64,000 nt of DNA from an uncultured Prevotella sp. (lineage in GTDB: Bacteria > Bacteroidota > Bacteroidia > Bacteroidales > Bacteroidaceae), in NCBI GenBank assembly GCA_947302435.1, contig CAMYVQ010000012.1:1-64000 (forward strand), in the 5' to 3' direction. This document shows, one piece after another, positions 33,304 to 43,478 of the stretch (position 1 is the first letter of the stretch; each line of letters begins with the position of its first letter). Below the pieces are notes generated by a model. The model saw only the letters and a list, made by a program, of their open reading frames with translations. It was not told the DNA's origin and made no database searches. A program made the translations under genes and the position numbers.

Positions 33304-36117
33304 TTATTTTTCTGACAGCATTGTCACCTCAATGCGATGACCCGATTGTAGGAACATGCGTGCCATTTGTTGCACGTCCTGAGCCGTCATTTCCTCACAC
33401 ATCTTACAATAGTCCTTGTCGAAGTCGGCATCATCGTCGAGCTGATGCCAGACGATATAGTTCCAATAGTCGTTGGTGATGGCCACTTGCTGATACTGCT
33501 TCACAAGATATTCACGCACCTTCTGCATTGAAGTGGGTTCCGGGCCATGCTCGGCAATATTTCTGAGCTGCTGGTAGATGATAGGATTCAGCTCTTCATA
33601 ACGCGAGGGGTCGGCATTGTAGCTGACACGGAAAGTTGCCGTAGGAGTATTGTCTTTGTCGAGACCGAAGTCAACACTCACACCGTATGTGCCGCCCTTC
33701 TCTTCACGAACCGAATCCGTGTAGGCAATAGAGAGGCAACGCTTCAGGAAGTCGAGGGCGAGATCGTTCTTCGGGGTAAACTCAATGTCGGCACCATAGA
33801 AGATGCTCACGTTGGCCAATGGAGTGGCCATTTTCTTACGGAATAACTTCACCTCGTCTTTGTTCACCAGTTGAGGCACATTCTTCCAATTCGTCGTCTC
33901 ATGTTTGTCTGTGGCAGGCAATGAGGCCAAATACAGACAAATCATCGGTCGCAATTCTTCGAGCGACATGTTACCGATAATGACGGTACGGAAATCGGAA
34001 GCATTCGAGAAACGTTCTTTATAAATCTCGAAAATGCGGTCGTAGTCAGCCTGCATGAGCCGCTCCTGTGTCATGGGCTCCAAACGAGGATGATGACCAT
34101 ACAGGACTGCCGTGATGGAGTCATTGTAATCGACCTTCGGAGAGGCATTGCGGTTGTTCAGGAACGAATAGGTACGATTCACAAGTCCGGCAAAAGCGAT
34201 GGTATCATAGCGTGGCTGTGTGAAATAGAGATAAGCTAACTGCATCATTGTCTCAACATCCTTAATGGAGGCTCCCCCACTAATACTCTGAGAGCGGCTG
34301 CCCACCGAAGTCTGCACACGCACACTCTTGCCCGTCAGTATTTTACGCAACTGCGTAGCATCCCACTGGCCAACGCCAGCCTCACTGATACTGCTGGAGA
34401 TCAGCGGGAACTGAGGAATATCCTCATCTCCATAGACAGAAATACCACCATCGGCCCGCATGACCATCTGAACAGTATTCTTGTTATAGTCGGTTTGTCG
34501 CACATAGACTTTCATGCCATTGCTGAGTACCAACTCGGTGAAACCATGCTGCCAAGGCTTCTCGCTCACGATAGTACCAGCCTGTGGAAGTTCGGAAATG
34601 AGCTGATCACCCACAATAGTTTCCTGATAGGCGGCATACCGATGGCTTTGCGTGGCCAAAATCACATCCTCCAACTGCTGCTCGGTAGGCAGACAGACCG
34701 ATTCCTTATCGGGAGCATACATGACGACCACCTGATTCTGGTCGGTAATCAGTTCTTTCACCGCATTGTTCACTTCTTCAAGGGTCACCTCGCCATTAAA
34801 CTTCTGTGTCAGCTTCCATTTGTCTTCGATAGAAATGAGCGGTTCACCAGCAAGGAAGTTCTGTACACAAAGGCTTACCAACTTCGCATTGGTTCGGTCG
34901 TGCCGCTCGTTGAACTTACGTTCGTCATGGTTCAGGCGGAATACCTTGGCACGGTCAAACTCTTCCTGTGTAAAACCCTGTTGACGAACTTGTTCACAAG
35001 CAGCAACGGCTGTCATCAGACCACCCAAAACACTCTCCTGCTTGCAACTGACACTTAAAGAGAAAGCATCTTTCGTCCGACTCAAGAAGAATGATGACGA
35101 ATGAGCTGTCGCACTCTGGAATGGCGGAACTGCCTGTTGTTTCAAGTCTGACAACCGGCCGTTCATCATATAGCCAATCAATTCGTCGATATAGTCGTCA
35201 CGCAGATATGCCTCATTGTTCTTTTGGTCGTCGGGTGTCGCATCGCGCTTCATGTAGAGATGACAAATGACAATGGGTTGCTCGGCATCTTTCTCAATGT
35301 CGACAATCATCTTTTCATTGTCATTGACAGGATAATAGATACGCTCAGCACGATCTTTGGGCAAGGGAATAGGCGAGAAAATCTTCTTTATTTTCTTCTC
35401 AATCTTATCTACATCGATATCACCTACCACAATGACAGCCTGCAAGTCGGGGCGATACCATTTATTATAATAGTCACGCAAATCCTGGTATGGGAAATTG
35501 TCGACAATATCCATCGAGCCGATAGGCATGCAGTCCTCATATTTTGTACCCTTATACACCTTTGGCATGGCCTGTTCCATCAGTCGGCTGATGGCCTTTC
35601 CAGCCCGTCGGGTGCGCCACTCCTCATGAATGACACCACGCTCCTTGTCAATCTCAGCATCTTCAAGCAGCAGATAGTGGCTCCAGTCATGGAGCACGAG
35701 CAGACAACTGTCAATGATGCCTTCACGCTTTAACGGGGCCGAACCGATATGATAGACCGTCTGGTCGACACTGGTATAAGCATTCAAATTTGCGCCGAAT
35801 TTCACGCCAATGGTCTCACACCAAGGGACAATGCCGAGTTTCTTCCCTTTGCCGGGGAAGTTCTTCGTACCATTGAAAGCCATGTGTTCCAGGAAATGGG
35901 CCAGACCGCGCTGACGGGGCTCCTCTTGAATGGAACCCACACGCTGGGCAATATAAAAATCAGCCAAACCAGGCTCTTTGTCGTTATGACGAATATAATA
36001 GGTCAGACCGTTTTTCAACGTCCCCTTACGCACTTCGGGATCTTGCGGAAGCGTTTGCTGTGCCGACAGCGACAAAGAAGCCGTCAGCAAGAAAAGAACA
36101 GAAAGAAGTTTTCTCAT
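33304..36117 (-). CDS. M16 (insulinase/pitrilysin) family zinc peptidase, exported
   Basis: A 937-residue protein with signal peptide (1-20, ending SLSAQQ) and two tandem M16 repeats. The inverted zinc motif HFLEH in GLAHFLEHMAFNG (about residues 73-85) and the distal Glu in KERGVIHEEWRTR mark the active N-terminal half. The C-terminal half lacks an HxxEH motif, as usual for the inactive partner domain. It degrades peptides in the periplasm. The frame reaches 36174, but the ATG at 36117 is chosen because the promoter at 36144-36175 lies in the extension. Confidence 0.92.
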   Translation of the reverse strand: MRKLLSVLFLLTASLSLSAQQTLPQDPEVRKGTLKNGLTYYIRHNDKEPGLADFYIAQRVGSIQEEPRQRGLAHFLEHMAFNGTKNFPGKGKKLGIVPWCETIGVKFGANLNAYTSVDQTVYHIGSAPLKREGIIDSCLLVLHDWSHYLLLEDAEIDKERGVIHEEWRTRRAGKAISRLMEQAMPKVYKGTKYEDCMPIGSMDIVDNFPYQDLRDYYNKWYRPDLQAVIVVGDIDVDKIEKKIKKIFSPIPLPKDRAERIYYPVNDNEKMIVDIEKDAEQPIVICHLYMKRDATPDDQKNNEAYLRDDYIDELIGYMMNGRLSDLKQQAVPPFQSATAHSSSFFLSRTKDAFSLSVSCKQESVLGGLMTAVAACEQVRQQGFTQEEFDRAKVFRLNHDERKFNERHDRTNAKLVSLCVQNFLAGEPLISIEDKWKLTQKFNGEVTLEEVNNAVKELITDQNQVVVMYAPDKESVCLPTEQQLEDVILATQSHRYAAYQETIVGDQLISELPQAGTIVSEKPWQHGFTELVLSNGMKVYVRQTDYNKNTVQMVMRADGGISVYGDEDIPQFPLISSSISEAGVGQWDATQLRKILTGKSVRVQTSVGSRSQSISGGASIKDVETMMQLAYLYFTQPRYDTIAFAGLVNRTYSFLNNRNASPKVDYNDSITAVLYGHHPRLEPMTQERLMQADYDRIFEIYKERFSNASDFRTVIIGNMSLEELRPMICLYLASLPATDKHETTNWKNVPQLVNKDEVKLFRKKMATPLANVSIFYGADIEFTPKNDLALDFLKRCLSIAYTDSVREEKGGTYGVSVDFGLDKDNTPTATFRVSYNADPSRYEELNPIIYQQLRNIAEHGPEPTSMQKVREYLVKQYQQVAITNDYWNYIVWHQLDDDADFDKDYCKMCEEMTAQDVQQMARMFLQSGHRIEVTMLSEK

Positions 36118-36143
36118 CGTATCGTTAATAATTGTTTTGCCTG

Positions 36144-36175
36144 CAAAAGTACAAAAATAATTCCATCCCTCCAAA
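36144..36175 (-). promoter_or_regulatory. promoter for the M16 peptidase gene
   Basis: -7 element TACTTTTG at 36144-36151 and -33 element TTTG at 36172-36175, 20 bases apart, on the minus strand. Confidence 0.65.
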
Positions 36176-36254
36176 GTTTTTTATATCAATACTAAATAAT
36201 AGTGATTTAAGCGGCCATGAAAGCCATTTGATATAAAATAACAGTCAAGAGATA

Positions 36255-36285
36255 TTTGTCAATTCAAAAAAAACATGTATCTTTG
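36255..36285 (+). promoter_or_regulatory. canonical promoter of the TonB-receptor operon
   Basis: -33 TTTG at 36255-36258 and -7 TATCTTTG at 36278-36285 with 19-base spacing, matching the Bacteroidetes housekeeping consensus. The start codon follows 17 bases later. Confidence 0.7.
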
Positions 36286-36302
36286 CTGCAATAAAGGAAA
36301 CA

Positions 36303-39300
36303 ATGCAAAAGTCGAAAGTCTACATATTGCTGTTTTTGGCGCTGTTTTCGGTATGGGAACTGCATGCTCAACACGTTCAGATAGACGGATATGTCTTCGA
36401 TGCCGATACCGAAAAACCCATTGAGTTTGCCTCTGTATTGCTGACTGAAAGCGGCCAGTGGGCTATCAGCAATGACAAAGGGAAGTTTAGCATTAAAAAT
36501 GTACCTGTGGGCAAGTCAACGCTTACCGTTCAGTGCCTGGGCTATCAAAAGCGGACTTTCCCCATGATCTTAACCCGTGACGTGGACGACATGCGATTGC
36601 GGTTGAAACCCGAAAACCTGAAGCTTGACGGTGTGACCGTGGTGGCCAAGCGCAAGCAAGACGAAGCAACCACCAGCTACACCATCGACCGCCAGACACT
36701 CGACCAGCAACAGATACTGAACATCAGTGACATTCAGACACTCTTACCAGGCGGAAAGACCACGAATCCCTCCTTGATGAACGATAACCGAACAGCTCTG
36801 CGCAGTAATAGTCAGGAAAAGGGGAACGCCTCGTTTGGCACAGCCATTGAGGTGGACGGTATGCGCATGGACAACAATGCCGCCGCAGGTGAAACGATGG
36901 GAACCTCGACTCGTACCATCAGTGCCTCGAACATTGAGAGTGTAGAAGTGGTAACAGGCATTGCATCAGTGGAATATGGCGATTTATCAAACGGAATAGT
37001 GAAGATCAACACCCGAAAGGGAAAATCCCCTTTTATCATCGAAAGCATGATTAACCAGCACACACGACAGCTTTCTGTAAACAAGGGATTTGACTTGTCG
37101 GAATGTAGTTCCAAGCAGAAACCGATGGGCGTGCTCAACGTTTCGCTGGAACATGCCAAATCGTTCTCGAATGCAGCCTCGCCCCATACAGCCTACCAAC
37201 GCAATGTGCTCAATCTTCACTACCTGAATGTTTTCATGCAGGAAAAGAATCCCTTGACACTCAATATCGGAATTACAGGCAACATTGGGGGCTATAACTC
37301 AGAAACAGATCCTGACCGTAATCTGGACGATTACCAAAAAGTGCGCGACAATGCCATCCGTGGACATTTTGACTTGCAGTGGCTTCTGAACAAGCCGTGG
37401 ATAACGAATCTCTGGTTGAACGGTTCGTTCTCCTATTCCGACCGAAAGACTGAGAACTACAACAACACCAACAGCGCCACTACGCTGCCCTATATCCATG
37501 CCACAGAAGAAGGCTATTACATCACCCACCCTTACTCATCTGAAAAAGAGGGTACTTCGTCTTCGGCGAATTGGAAGGACAACCCCATCATTCTTAGTCC
37601 TACCGGCTATTGGTATGTAAAGAGTTTCCACGACTCAAAGCCGCTTAACTGGCAACTGAAACTCAAAGGCGAATGGACACACCGTTTTCATTCTATGGCC
37701 AGCCGCTTAGCAGTGGGTGCGCAGTATTCCGGCAGTCGCAATGAAGGGCGCGGCACATACTACGATGACATGCGCTATGCACCGACTTGGCGCGAATACC
37801 GTTATAACCAACTGCCCACGATGCACAATCTGGCCGTCTATGCCGAAGAGAAAATGGTTTTGCCAACAGCCAAGTACTCAACACTTGAACTGACATTAGG
37901 CTTGCGTGACGACATCACAAGGATCAGCGGAACTGAGTACGGAACCGTGTCGAGCCTGTCGCCTCGCGCGAATACCCGTTACGTGTTCTGGCGGAACCTG
38001 CGCAGGCGCTTTGTAGAAAGTCTTGAAGTACACGCCGGCTGGGGAAAGAGTGTCAAGCTGCCTTCATTCCAAGTGCTCTACCCTTCTCCATCCTATACTG
38101 ACCGTGAGGCTTTTGCCGCTACAAGCGATGCGACGAACACCACCTATAGGGCTTTCCACGTCCACCCCTCAACCGCCCTCTATAACCCAAGTCTACGCTG
38201 GCAATACACGCATCAGGTGGATCTGGGATTGGAGACCATCATTCAGGGCACAAGAATCAACCTGTCAGGCTTCTACCATCGCACGAACCGATCTTACATG
38301 TCTGAAACATCCTACACGCCTTTTGAATACCGATACACGCCAGCAGTCAACAGCGACGCTATCGCTGCCGGAAACCGGGTCTACAATATCAACCGATTGA
38401 CTGGCGAAGTGACACTAAGTGACGTAACAGGTGCCGTTGCCCCAGAAAAGCTCAATTCCACCCTGCGCCGCACCTACGCCACGACCAATATGTATGTCAA
38501 TTCACAGTCGCCTATCGAGCGCTATGGCTTGGAATGGATTATAGACTTCGCCCAGATCAAGCCTCTGCGTACAAGCTTCAGATTGGATGGCCACTATTAT
38601 TATTATAAGGGTATAGACAAGGTGCTCTTCGCTGACATCCCATTAGGTGTGAACTCATACATGAGCGATGGAAGCCTATACCAATATGTGGGATATTATC
38701 GAGGCTCGAATGTGACCAGCACTAACTATTCGGCTGATGCCGCTGTCGCTAACGGCTCACTGTCAAAGCAACTGAACATGAACCTTACCATCACCACCCA
38801 CATTCCCAAAATCCGCATGATTGTGGCGTTACGTATTGAAAGCTCGCTCTATCACTATCATCGCTCGCTCAGTGAATTTTCCGACGGGCCGCGCGGCTAT
38901 ATGTTGGAAAACGCCAACGACCTGACAGGTGTACCCTATGACGGAAAGTCTACCGACAAGTACGTCATCGTCTATCCTGAATACTATGCCACATGGGACA
39001 ATCCCTCACAGTTGCTGCCTTTTGCAGAGCGGTTTCTTTGGGCAAAAGACAATGACCCTGCACTCTACAGTGACCTTTCCAAACTGATTGTCCGTTCAAA
39101 CTATGCCTATGTCATGAACCCGAACCGCCTGTCGGCTTACTACTCAGCCAACTTGAGCGTGACGAAGGAAATTGGCGACCACGTCTCACTCTCGTTCTAT
39201 GCCAACAATTTCTTCCGCAATCTGGGCATGGTACACTCGTCGCAAACCGATCTTGACACATCGCTTTTTTCCAGTAGCTATATCCCCAACTTCTACTACG

Positions 39301-39326
39301 GACTATCACTCAGACTGAAATTATGA
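36303..39326 (+). CDS. TonB-dependent receptor with carboxypeptidase-regulatory-like N-domain
   Basis: A 1007-residue outer-membrane transporter: signal peptide (1-22), a CarboxypepD_reg-like domain (about 25-110, VQIDGYVFDADTEKPIEFAS), a plug domain (about 120-250, with VEVVTGIASVEYGDLSNG) and a 22-strand barrel ending YYGLSLRLKL. No SusD-like partner follows, so this is not a typical polysaccharide locus. Instead a DUF4876 lipoprotein and a second barrel protein follow with overlapping ends. Substrate is unknown; metal complexes, cofactors or peptides are possible. Confidence 0.9.
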   Translation: MQKSKVYILLFLALFSVWELHAQHVQIDGYVFDADTEKPIEFASVLLTESGQWAISNDKGKFSIKNVPVGKSTLTVQCLGYQKRTFPMILTRDVDDMRLRLKPENLKLDGVTVVAKRKQDEATTSYTIDRQTLDQQQILNISDIQTLLPGGKTTNPSLMNDNRTALRSNSQEKGNASFGTAIEVDGMRMDNNAAAGETMGTSTRTISASNIESVEVVTGIASVEYGDLSNGIVKINTRKGKSPFIIESMINQHTRQLSVNKGFDLSECSSKQKPMGVLNVSLEHAKSFSNAASPHTAYQRNVLNLHYLNVFMQEKNPLTLNIGITGNIGGYNSETDPDRNLDDYQKVRDNAIRGHFDLQWLLNKPWITNLWLNGSFSYSDRKTENYNNTNSATTLPYIHATEEGYYITHPYSSEKEGTSSSANWKDNPIILSPTGYWYVKSFHDSKPLNWQLKLKGEWTHRFHSMASRLAVGAQYSGSRNEGRGTYYDDMRYAPTWREYRYNQLPTMHNLAVYAEEKMVLPTAKYSTLELTLGLRDDITRISGTEYGTVSSLSPRANTRYVFWRNLRRRFVESLEVHAGWGKSVKLPSFQVLYPSPSYTDREAFAATSDATNTTYRAFHVHPSTALYNPSLRWQYTHQVDLGLETIIQGTRINLSGFYHRTNRSYMSETSYTPFEYRYTPAVNSDAIAAGNRVYNINRLTGEVTLSDVTGAVAPEKLNSTLRRTYATTNMYVNSQSPIERYGLEWIIDFAQIKPLRTSFRLDGHYYYYKGIDKVLFADIPLGVNSYMSDGSLYQYVGYYRGSNVTSTNYSADAAVANGSLSKQLNMNLTITTHIPKIRMIVALRIESSLYHYHRSLSEFSDGPRGYMLENANDLTGVPYDGKSTDKYVIVYPEYYATWDNPSQLLPFAERFLWAKDNDPALYSDLSKLIVRSNYAYVMNPNRLSAYYSANLSVTKEIGDHVSLSFYANNFFRNLGMVHSSQTDLDTSLFSSSYIPNFYYGLSLRLKL

Positions 39327-40645
39327 GACAACTGCTCTATATCATCATCATCATCGCTCTATCGGCATGCAAAGCACATTACGATGAAGACATTGAAGTG
39401 TGCAAGTATCTTGTGATGCTGACCTATCCAGAAAATATAGAAGGTTCAAAGGAAGGTATTCGTGTAGAACTGAAAAGCATTGGGCACGATGCTGTGTTTG
39501 TTGACTCCACCGATGCTGAAGGAGTAGCCACCTTCACTGTCACTCCCGGCATCTATGAGGCCAGTGCTTCCACCATACTTCGCCCAAGCACCAATACGGT
39601 GATCATCCTCAATGGCAGTTCAGGACAAGTGGTGCTCAACAAAGATGCCTCCACCACCATTCAAATGCGAGGCTCTAAGGTCAATCAATTGGTTATCAAG
39701 GAACTTTACGTCGGGGGCATTACGAAAGACGACGGCAAGGCATTCCATTTCGACAAGAGTTTCATTCTTTACAACAACAGCAGTGCCACCGCCACCTTCG
39801 ACCAGCTTTGTATAGGCATTGTCGCCCCATACAACAGTCAGGCCACCAACAGATGGTACGGTTCTGACGGTCGGCTCATTTATGAAGCCGATGGCTATAT
39901 CCCCGTCATCGACGGCATCTGGTATTTTCCGCAGACACTGCTCATCGAGCCATACGAAAGAGTGGTGGTTAATACGCATGGAGCCATCGACAACACGCTC
40001 ACCTATCCGCAATCGGTGAACTATGCCCATGCTGACTACTACTGTATGTATGACCCGGAGGTGGGCTACACCAACCCAAGCTACTACCCCACCCCAGCCG
40101 ACGTGATTCCCACATCGCACTATCTTAAAGCCGTTAAAATCGGCATTTCCAATGCATGGGCACTCAGCACAAGTTCACCGGCACTGATACTTTTCCAAGT
40201 GAAAGGCACAACACCTCAAGTGTACGCTTCCAATGTGGAGAACATGATGTACATTCCCGGAACAGCCCAGAACGACATCAACAAATGTCTGAAAGTGCCT
40301 GTCGACTGGGTGATGGATGCGGTTGAAGTGTTCTCTGCCACCAGTGCCAACAGCAACATGAAGCGACTCACACCTGTGATAGATGCCGGCTATGTAAACC
40401 TGACTAACCAACGAGGTCATTCACTCTATCGCAATGTGGACAAAGATGCCACCGAGTCTCTTCCTGAAAATGCCGGCAAGTTGGTCTACGGCTATTCATT
40501 GTGTGTTGACGGTTCTTCCGAACCCAGCGGCATCGATGCCGAGGCTTCCATCAAGAACGGTGCCCACATTGTGTATCAAGACACGAATAATTCATCGAAC
40601 GATTTTCACGAAAGACAGAAATGCTCACTCAGAGACTCATATTGA
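39323..40645 (+). CDS. DUF4876 family lipoprotein
   Basis: A 440-residue protein whose start overlaps the receptor stop by four bases (ATGA). Its N-terminus MRQLLYIIIIIALSACKAHY has a lipobox LSAC at residues 13-16. A prealbumin-like beta domain (about 25-120, with DAEGVATFTVTPGIYEAS) leads into the DUF4876 region, which contains VIKELYVGGI, FILYNNSS and PGTAQNDINKCL. The second part resembles surface proteins that fold as lamin-tail-like sandwiches (inference). Likely a surface partner of the receptor. The final 25 bp overlap the next gene. Confidence 0.82.
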   Translation: MRQLLYIIIIIALSACKAHYDEDIEVCKYLVMLTYPENIEGSKEGIRVELKSIGHDAVFVDSTDAEGVATFTVTPGIYEASASTILRPSTNTVIILNGSSGQVVLNKDASTTIQMRGSKVNQLVIKELYVGGITKDDGKAFHFDKSFILYNNSSATATFDQLCIGIVAPYNSQATNRWYGSDGRLIYEADGYIPVIDGIWYFPQTLLIEPYERVVVNTHGAIDNTLTYPQSVNYAHADYYCMYDPEVGYTNPSYYPTPADVIPTSHYLKAVKIGISNAWALSTSSPALILFQVKGTTPQVYASNVENMMYIPGTAQNDINKCLKVPVDWVMDAVEVFSATSANSNMKRLTPVIDAGYVNLTNQRGHSLYRNVDKDATESLPENAGKLVYGYSLCVDGSSEPSGIDAEASIKNGAHIVYQDTNNSSNDFHERQKCSLRDSY

Positions 40646-42315
40646 CACTTGGCTGTCTGGCATTGGCAACCGTAAGCCATGCGCAGGACTCACTGCTGTT
40701 TCGCGACTACCAGTTCGTGAAGGACAGTGATCCGTGGCTCACCAGCCGGAATGCTGCCGGCCTTGTGCGCTACGCTTCGTCCGACATTGCAGAAGCCGAA
40801 GTGTCGCTAACCAAGGAGAAGGGCGGATTCGTCGATTTCGATGGTTCATCCGACGTATGGAAAGCCGGCGGTCAAATTGAATCATTCTATCGGTTCAACT
40901 CACGCACAGTCTTTTATGGAGCCATCAGTTTCAACAGCTTCGACGGAAAGGAGATGACAGGTTCGGTCTTCACGCCATCCCTCTGTCTTTCTTCGTTTTC
41001 CACTTCTCTTCCCTCATTCTCTTCCAAAAGCTCTTTCCATCGTCCCTTAGACATTGTGGAAGACTCGCTGACCAATGCAGGCGACAAACACCTTGACACA
41101 TACCGGCTGACGGGCCGCTTCGCTCATGCATTCTCCAACGGTCTTTCTGTTGGCATGAGCCTTGACTATACCGCTGCCAACTATGCCAAATACAAAGACT
41201 TGCGCCACCAGAACAAGCTCATGGATCTTTGTGCCACTGCCGGTATCTACATTCCTTTTGCAAAATGGGGCAACACCGGGGCAAACTATCTGTACCGACG
41301 CAATACGGAGAGCGTTGACTTCAGCACCTTCGGCACCAGCGACAAAGTTTACAAATCCCTCATTGACTATGCCGCCTTCATGGGGCATGTTGAACAGTTT
41401 GGCAACGAAGGTTTCACTGACAAAAGCCGTGAGATGCCCCTCACCAATGATTACCATGGTGCCAACGTCCAACTTAATCTTCGTTTCAGTCGGCAGACGC
41501 AATTTTTCAATGAGTTTGGCTATCAGCATCGCACAGGCTATTACGGGCGGAAGTCCCCTTACACCATCACCTATTCCGAGCATCGTTCCGACTCCTACGA
41601 GTATCACGCACGCGCCAGTCATCAGACGAACACTTCCATGTATATGGTTGATTTCTCCCTCGATTGGGAGGACCTGACCAACGATGCCAACACCTACCGT
41701 GAGCAACAGAACGAGTCGAAAGCCACCTATTACGAATACTACATCCCCGTGAAGACGGCCAATAAGCGGTGGGCCAACTACGCACTGGACTTGACCCTGC
41801 ATTTTGGCATACGCAACGGAAAGAGTGTCAACGGATTGTTTGTCGACGGATTACCCACATGGACCATTCATGCTGGAGCCAATTGGAGTGAACGCCAACA
41901 AACGGGCTATTCGTACCCTTTCTACCGCAAACAACAAATCAATAATTATGAGTTCTACGCCTCACTGACCCGTAATATCATCCGTCAGCATGGCGTTTGG
42001 ACACTCACCTTGAACGGTTCGTTCATGAAAGGTGACGGACAGCCATACGAAGACCACACTTACCAACAGCCGAGCGACAAGCAATCCTCTCCTCCTACCA
42101 TGGAGGCTTTCCTGATGCGTGAGTACCAATATCTGACAGCACCCCAATATGGCATTGGATGTCAGGCGAAATACGCCTTTGTCTTTCCGGGAACGAAACT
42201 GAAAACCCATGCAAGCATCAATTTGCAACACCGTAAGGCAAATGCAAAAGAATCAGCCTATAGCTGTGGTACCGACCGAACAATCGGTACTATAGCCATA
42301 GGCTGCACATTCTAA
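40621..42315 (+). CDS. DUF6850-type outer-membrane beta-barrel protein
   Basis: A 564-residue protein with signal peptide (1-21, ending SHAQ). It is dominated by alternating beta strands with many Tyr and Phe, and ends GTIAIGCTF with a terminal Phe, as in outer-membrane barrels. It shares the family character seen next to DUF4876 proteins (DUF6850). A pyrimidine-rich stretch at 40976-41043 codes for a low-complexity Ser/Phe run (FSTSLPSFSSKSSF, about residues 124-137). Starts inside the DUF4876 gene. Function unknown; a second channel or a surface partner of the receptor. Confidence 0.75.
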   Translation: MLTQRLILTLGCLALATVSHAQDSLLFRDYQFVKDSDPWLTSRNAAGLVRYASSDIAEAEVSLTKEKGGFVDFDGSSDVWKAGGQIESFYRFNSRTVFYGAISFNSFDGKEMTGSVFTPSLCLSSFSTSLPSFSSKSSFHRPLDIVEDSLTNAGDKHLDTYRLTGRFAHAFSNGLSVGMSLDYTAANYAKYKDLRHQNKLMDLCATAGIYIPFAKWGNTGANYLYRRNTESVDFSTFGTSDKVYKSLIDYAAFMGHVEQFGNEGFTDKSREMPLTNDYHGANVQLNLRFSRQTQFFNEFGYQHRTGYYGRKSPYTITYSEHRSDSYEYHARASHQTNTSMYMVDFSLDWEDLTNDANTYREQQNESKATYYEYYIPVKTANKRWANYALDLTLHFGIRNGKSVNGLFVDGLPTWTIHAGANWSERQQTGYSYPFYRKQQINNYEFYASLTRNIIRQHGVWTLTLNGSFMKGDGQPYEDHTYQQPSDKQSSPPTMEAFLMREYQYLTAPQYGIGCQAKYAFVFPGTKLKTHASINLQHRKANAKESAYSCGTDRTIGTIAIGCTF

Positions 42316-42326
42316 TGAAACCGAAT

Positions 42327-43340
42327 TTATTTCACATTGCCAACCTTGATAAGATATTCGGCAATCTGAACGGCATTCAATGCTGCACCCTTGCGTATCT
42401 GGTCGCCCGACAACCAGAATGTCAGGCCATTGTCATCGGCCAAATCCTTACGCACACGACCTACGAAGACATCGTCCTTGCCAGCCGTGTCCTTCGGCAT
42501 GGGATAAGTAAGGGTTGAAGGATCGTCGACAAGCGTACATCCAGGAGCAGCGGCGATGGCCTTCTGTGCCTCCTCTACTGAAATGGGCTTCTCGGTCTCA
42601 ATCCACACGCTCTCGCTATGACTGCGCAACGAGCTGACACGCACGCACATGGCCGAGCAACGGGCATCGGTATGCATGATCTTGCGTGTCTCGTTGTACA
42701 TCTTCATCTCCTCCTTCGTATAGCCGTTGGGCTGGAACACGTCAATCTGCGGAATCACGTTGTAGGCCAACTGGTGGGGGAACTTCTTCACAGTCTTCAC
42801 CTCACCCGTCTCCACAATTTCCTTGTACTGCTGTTCCAGCTCGGCCATGGCTGCAGCTCCGGCACCACTGGCACTCTGATACGACGAAACATGGATACGC
42901 TTGATATGCGAGATATTCTCTAACGGCTGCAAGACCACGACCATCATTATCGTGGTGCAGTTGGGATTGGCAATGATGCCACGCGGACGCTTCAGCGCAT
43001 CCTCGGCATTGCACTCGGGCACCACCAAAGGCACATCGTCGTCCATGCGGAAGGCACTCGAATTGTCGATCATCACGGCACCATAGCGGGTAATATCCTC
43101 GGCAAACTCCTTAGAAGTACCTGCACCGGCAGAGGTAAACACAATGTCAACATCTTTAAAATCATCACCATGCTTGAGCAATTTCACCTCGATGTCCTTG
43201 CCTTTGAAGTTGTACTTACGACCGGCACTACGCTCCGATCCAAACAACAGAAGTTCATCCATGGGGAAATTTCTCTCGGCGAGAATACGCAGGAACTCTT
43301 GTCCTACGGCACCACTCGCACCTACAATAGCTACTTTCAT
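42327..43340 (-). CDS. asd: aspartate-semialdehyde dehydrogenase
   Basis: A 337-residue NADP enzyme that reduces aspartyl phosphate to aspartate semialdehyde for lysine, threonine, methionine and diaminopimelate. NADP motif [10 protein letters not shown] is at 7-16. The catalytic Cys is in [11 protein letters not shown] (near 130) and the substrate-binding Arg/His region in [18 protein letters not shown]. The frame extends to 43433, but the family begins with MKVAIVGAS, fixing the ATG at 43340. It is convergent with the barrel gene (12-bp gap) and divergent from the antiporter gene. Confidence 0.95.
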   Translation of the reverse strand: MKVAIVGASGAVGQEFLRILAERNFPMDELLLFGSERSAGRKYNFKGKDIEVKLLKHGDDFKDVDIVFTSAGAGTSKEFAEDITRYGAVMIDNSSAFRMDDDVPLVVPECNAEDALKRPRGIIANPNCTTIMMVVVLQPLENISHIKRIHVSSYQSASGAGAAAMAELEQQYKEIVETGEVKTVKKFPHQLAYNVIPQIDVFQPNGYTKEEMKMYNETRKIMHTDARCSAMCVRVSSLRSHSESVWIETEKPISVEEAQKAIAAAPGCTLVDDPSTLTYPMPKDTAGKDDVFVGRVRKDLADDNGLTFWLSGDQIRKGAALNAVQIAEYLIKVGNVK

Positions 43341-43379
43341 TTTGTTACTTTTTTTGTGGGTTTCCTTACTTTTGGGGTG

Positions 43380-43387
43380 CAAAGTTA
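43380..43387 (-). promoter_or_regulatory. -7 promoter element of asd
   Basis: TAACTTTG on the minus strand, 39 bases before the asd start. Confidence 0.6.
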
Positions 43388-43461
43388 CAAAAACCGAACG
43401 AAATGCAAAAGGAAAAGCTAATTTTCTTTTCATTTTTGATTATCAATATAAGAAAAAAGTG

Positions 43462-43469
43462 TAACTTTG
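43462..43469 (+). promoter_or_regulatory. -7 promoter element of the antiporter-lolD-cvfB unit
   Basis: TAACTTTG with a TTTTG about 23 bases upstream. The expected transcription start is only a few bases before the ATG at 43479, so the mRNA is nearly leaderless. Confidence 0.6.
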
Positions 43470-43478
43470 CAGGCAGAA

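Noticed and set aside
36303..42315. Considered as a polysaccharide utilisation locus
   Set aside because: There is a TonB receptor, but no SusD homologue, no adjacent glycosidase and no sensor-regulator gene.
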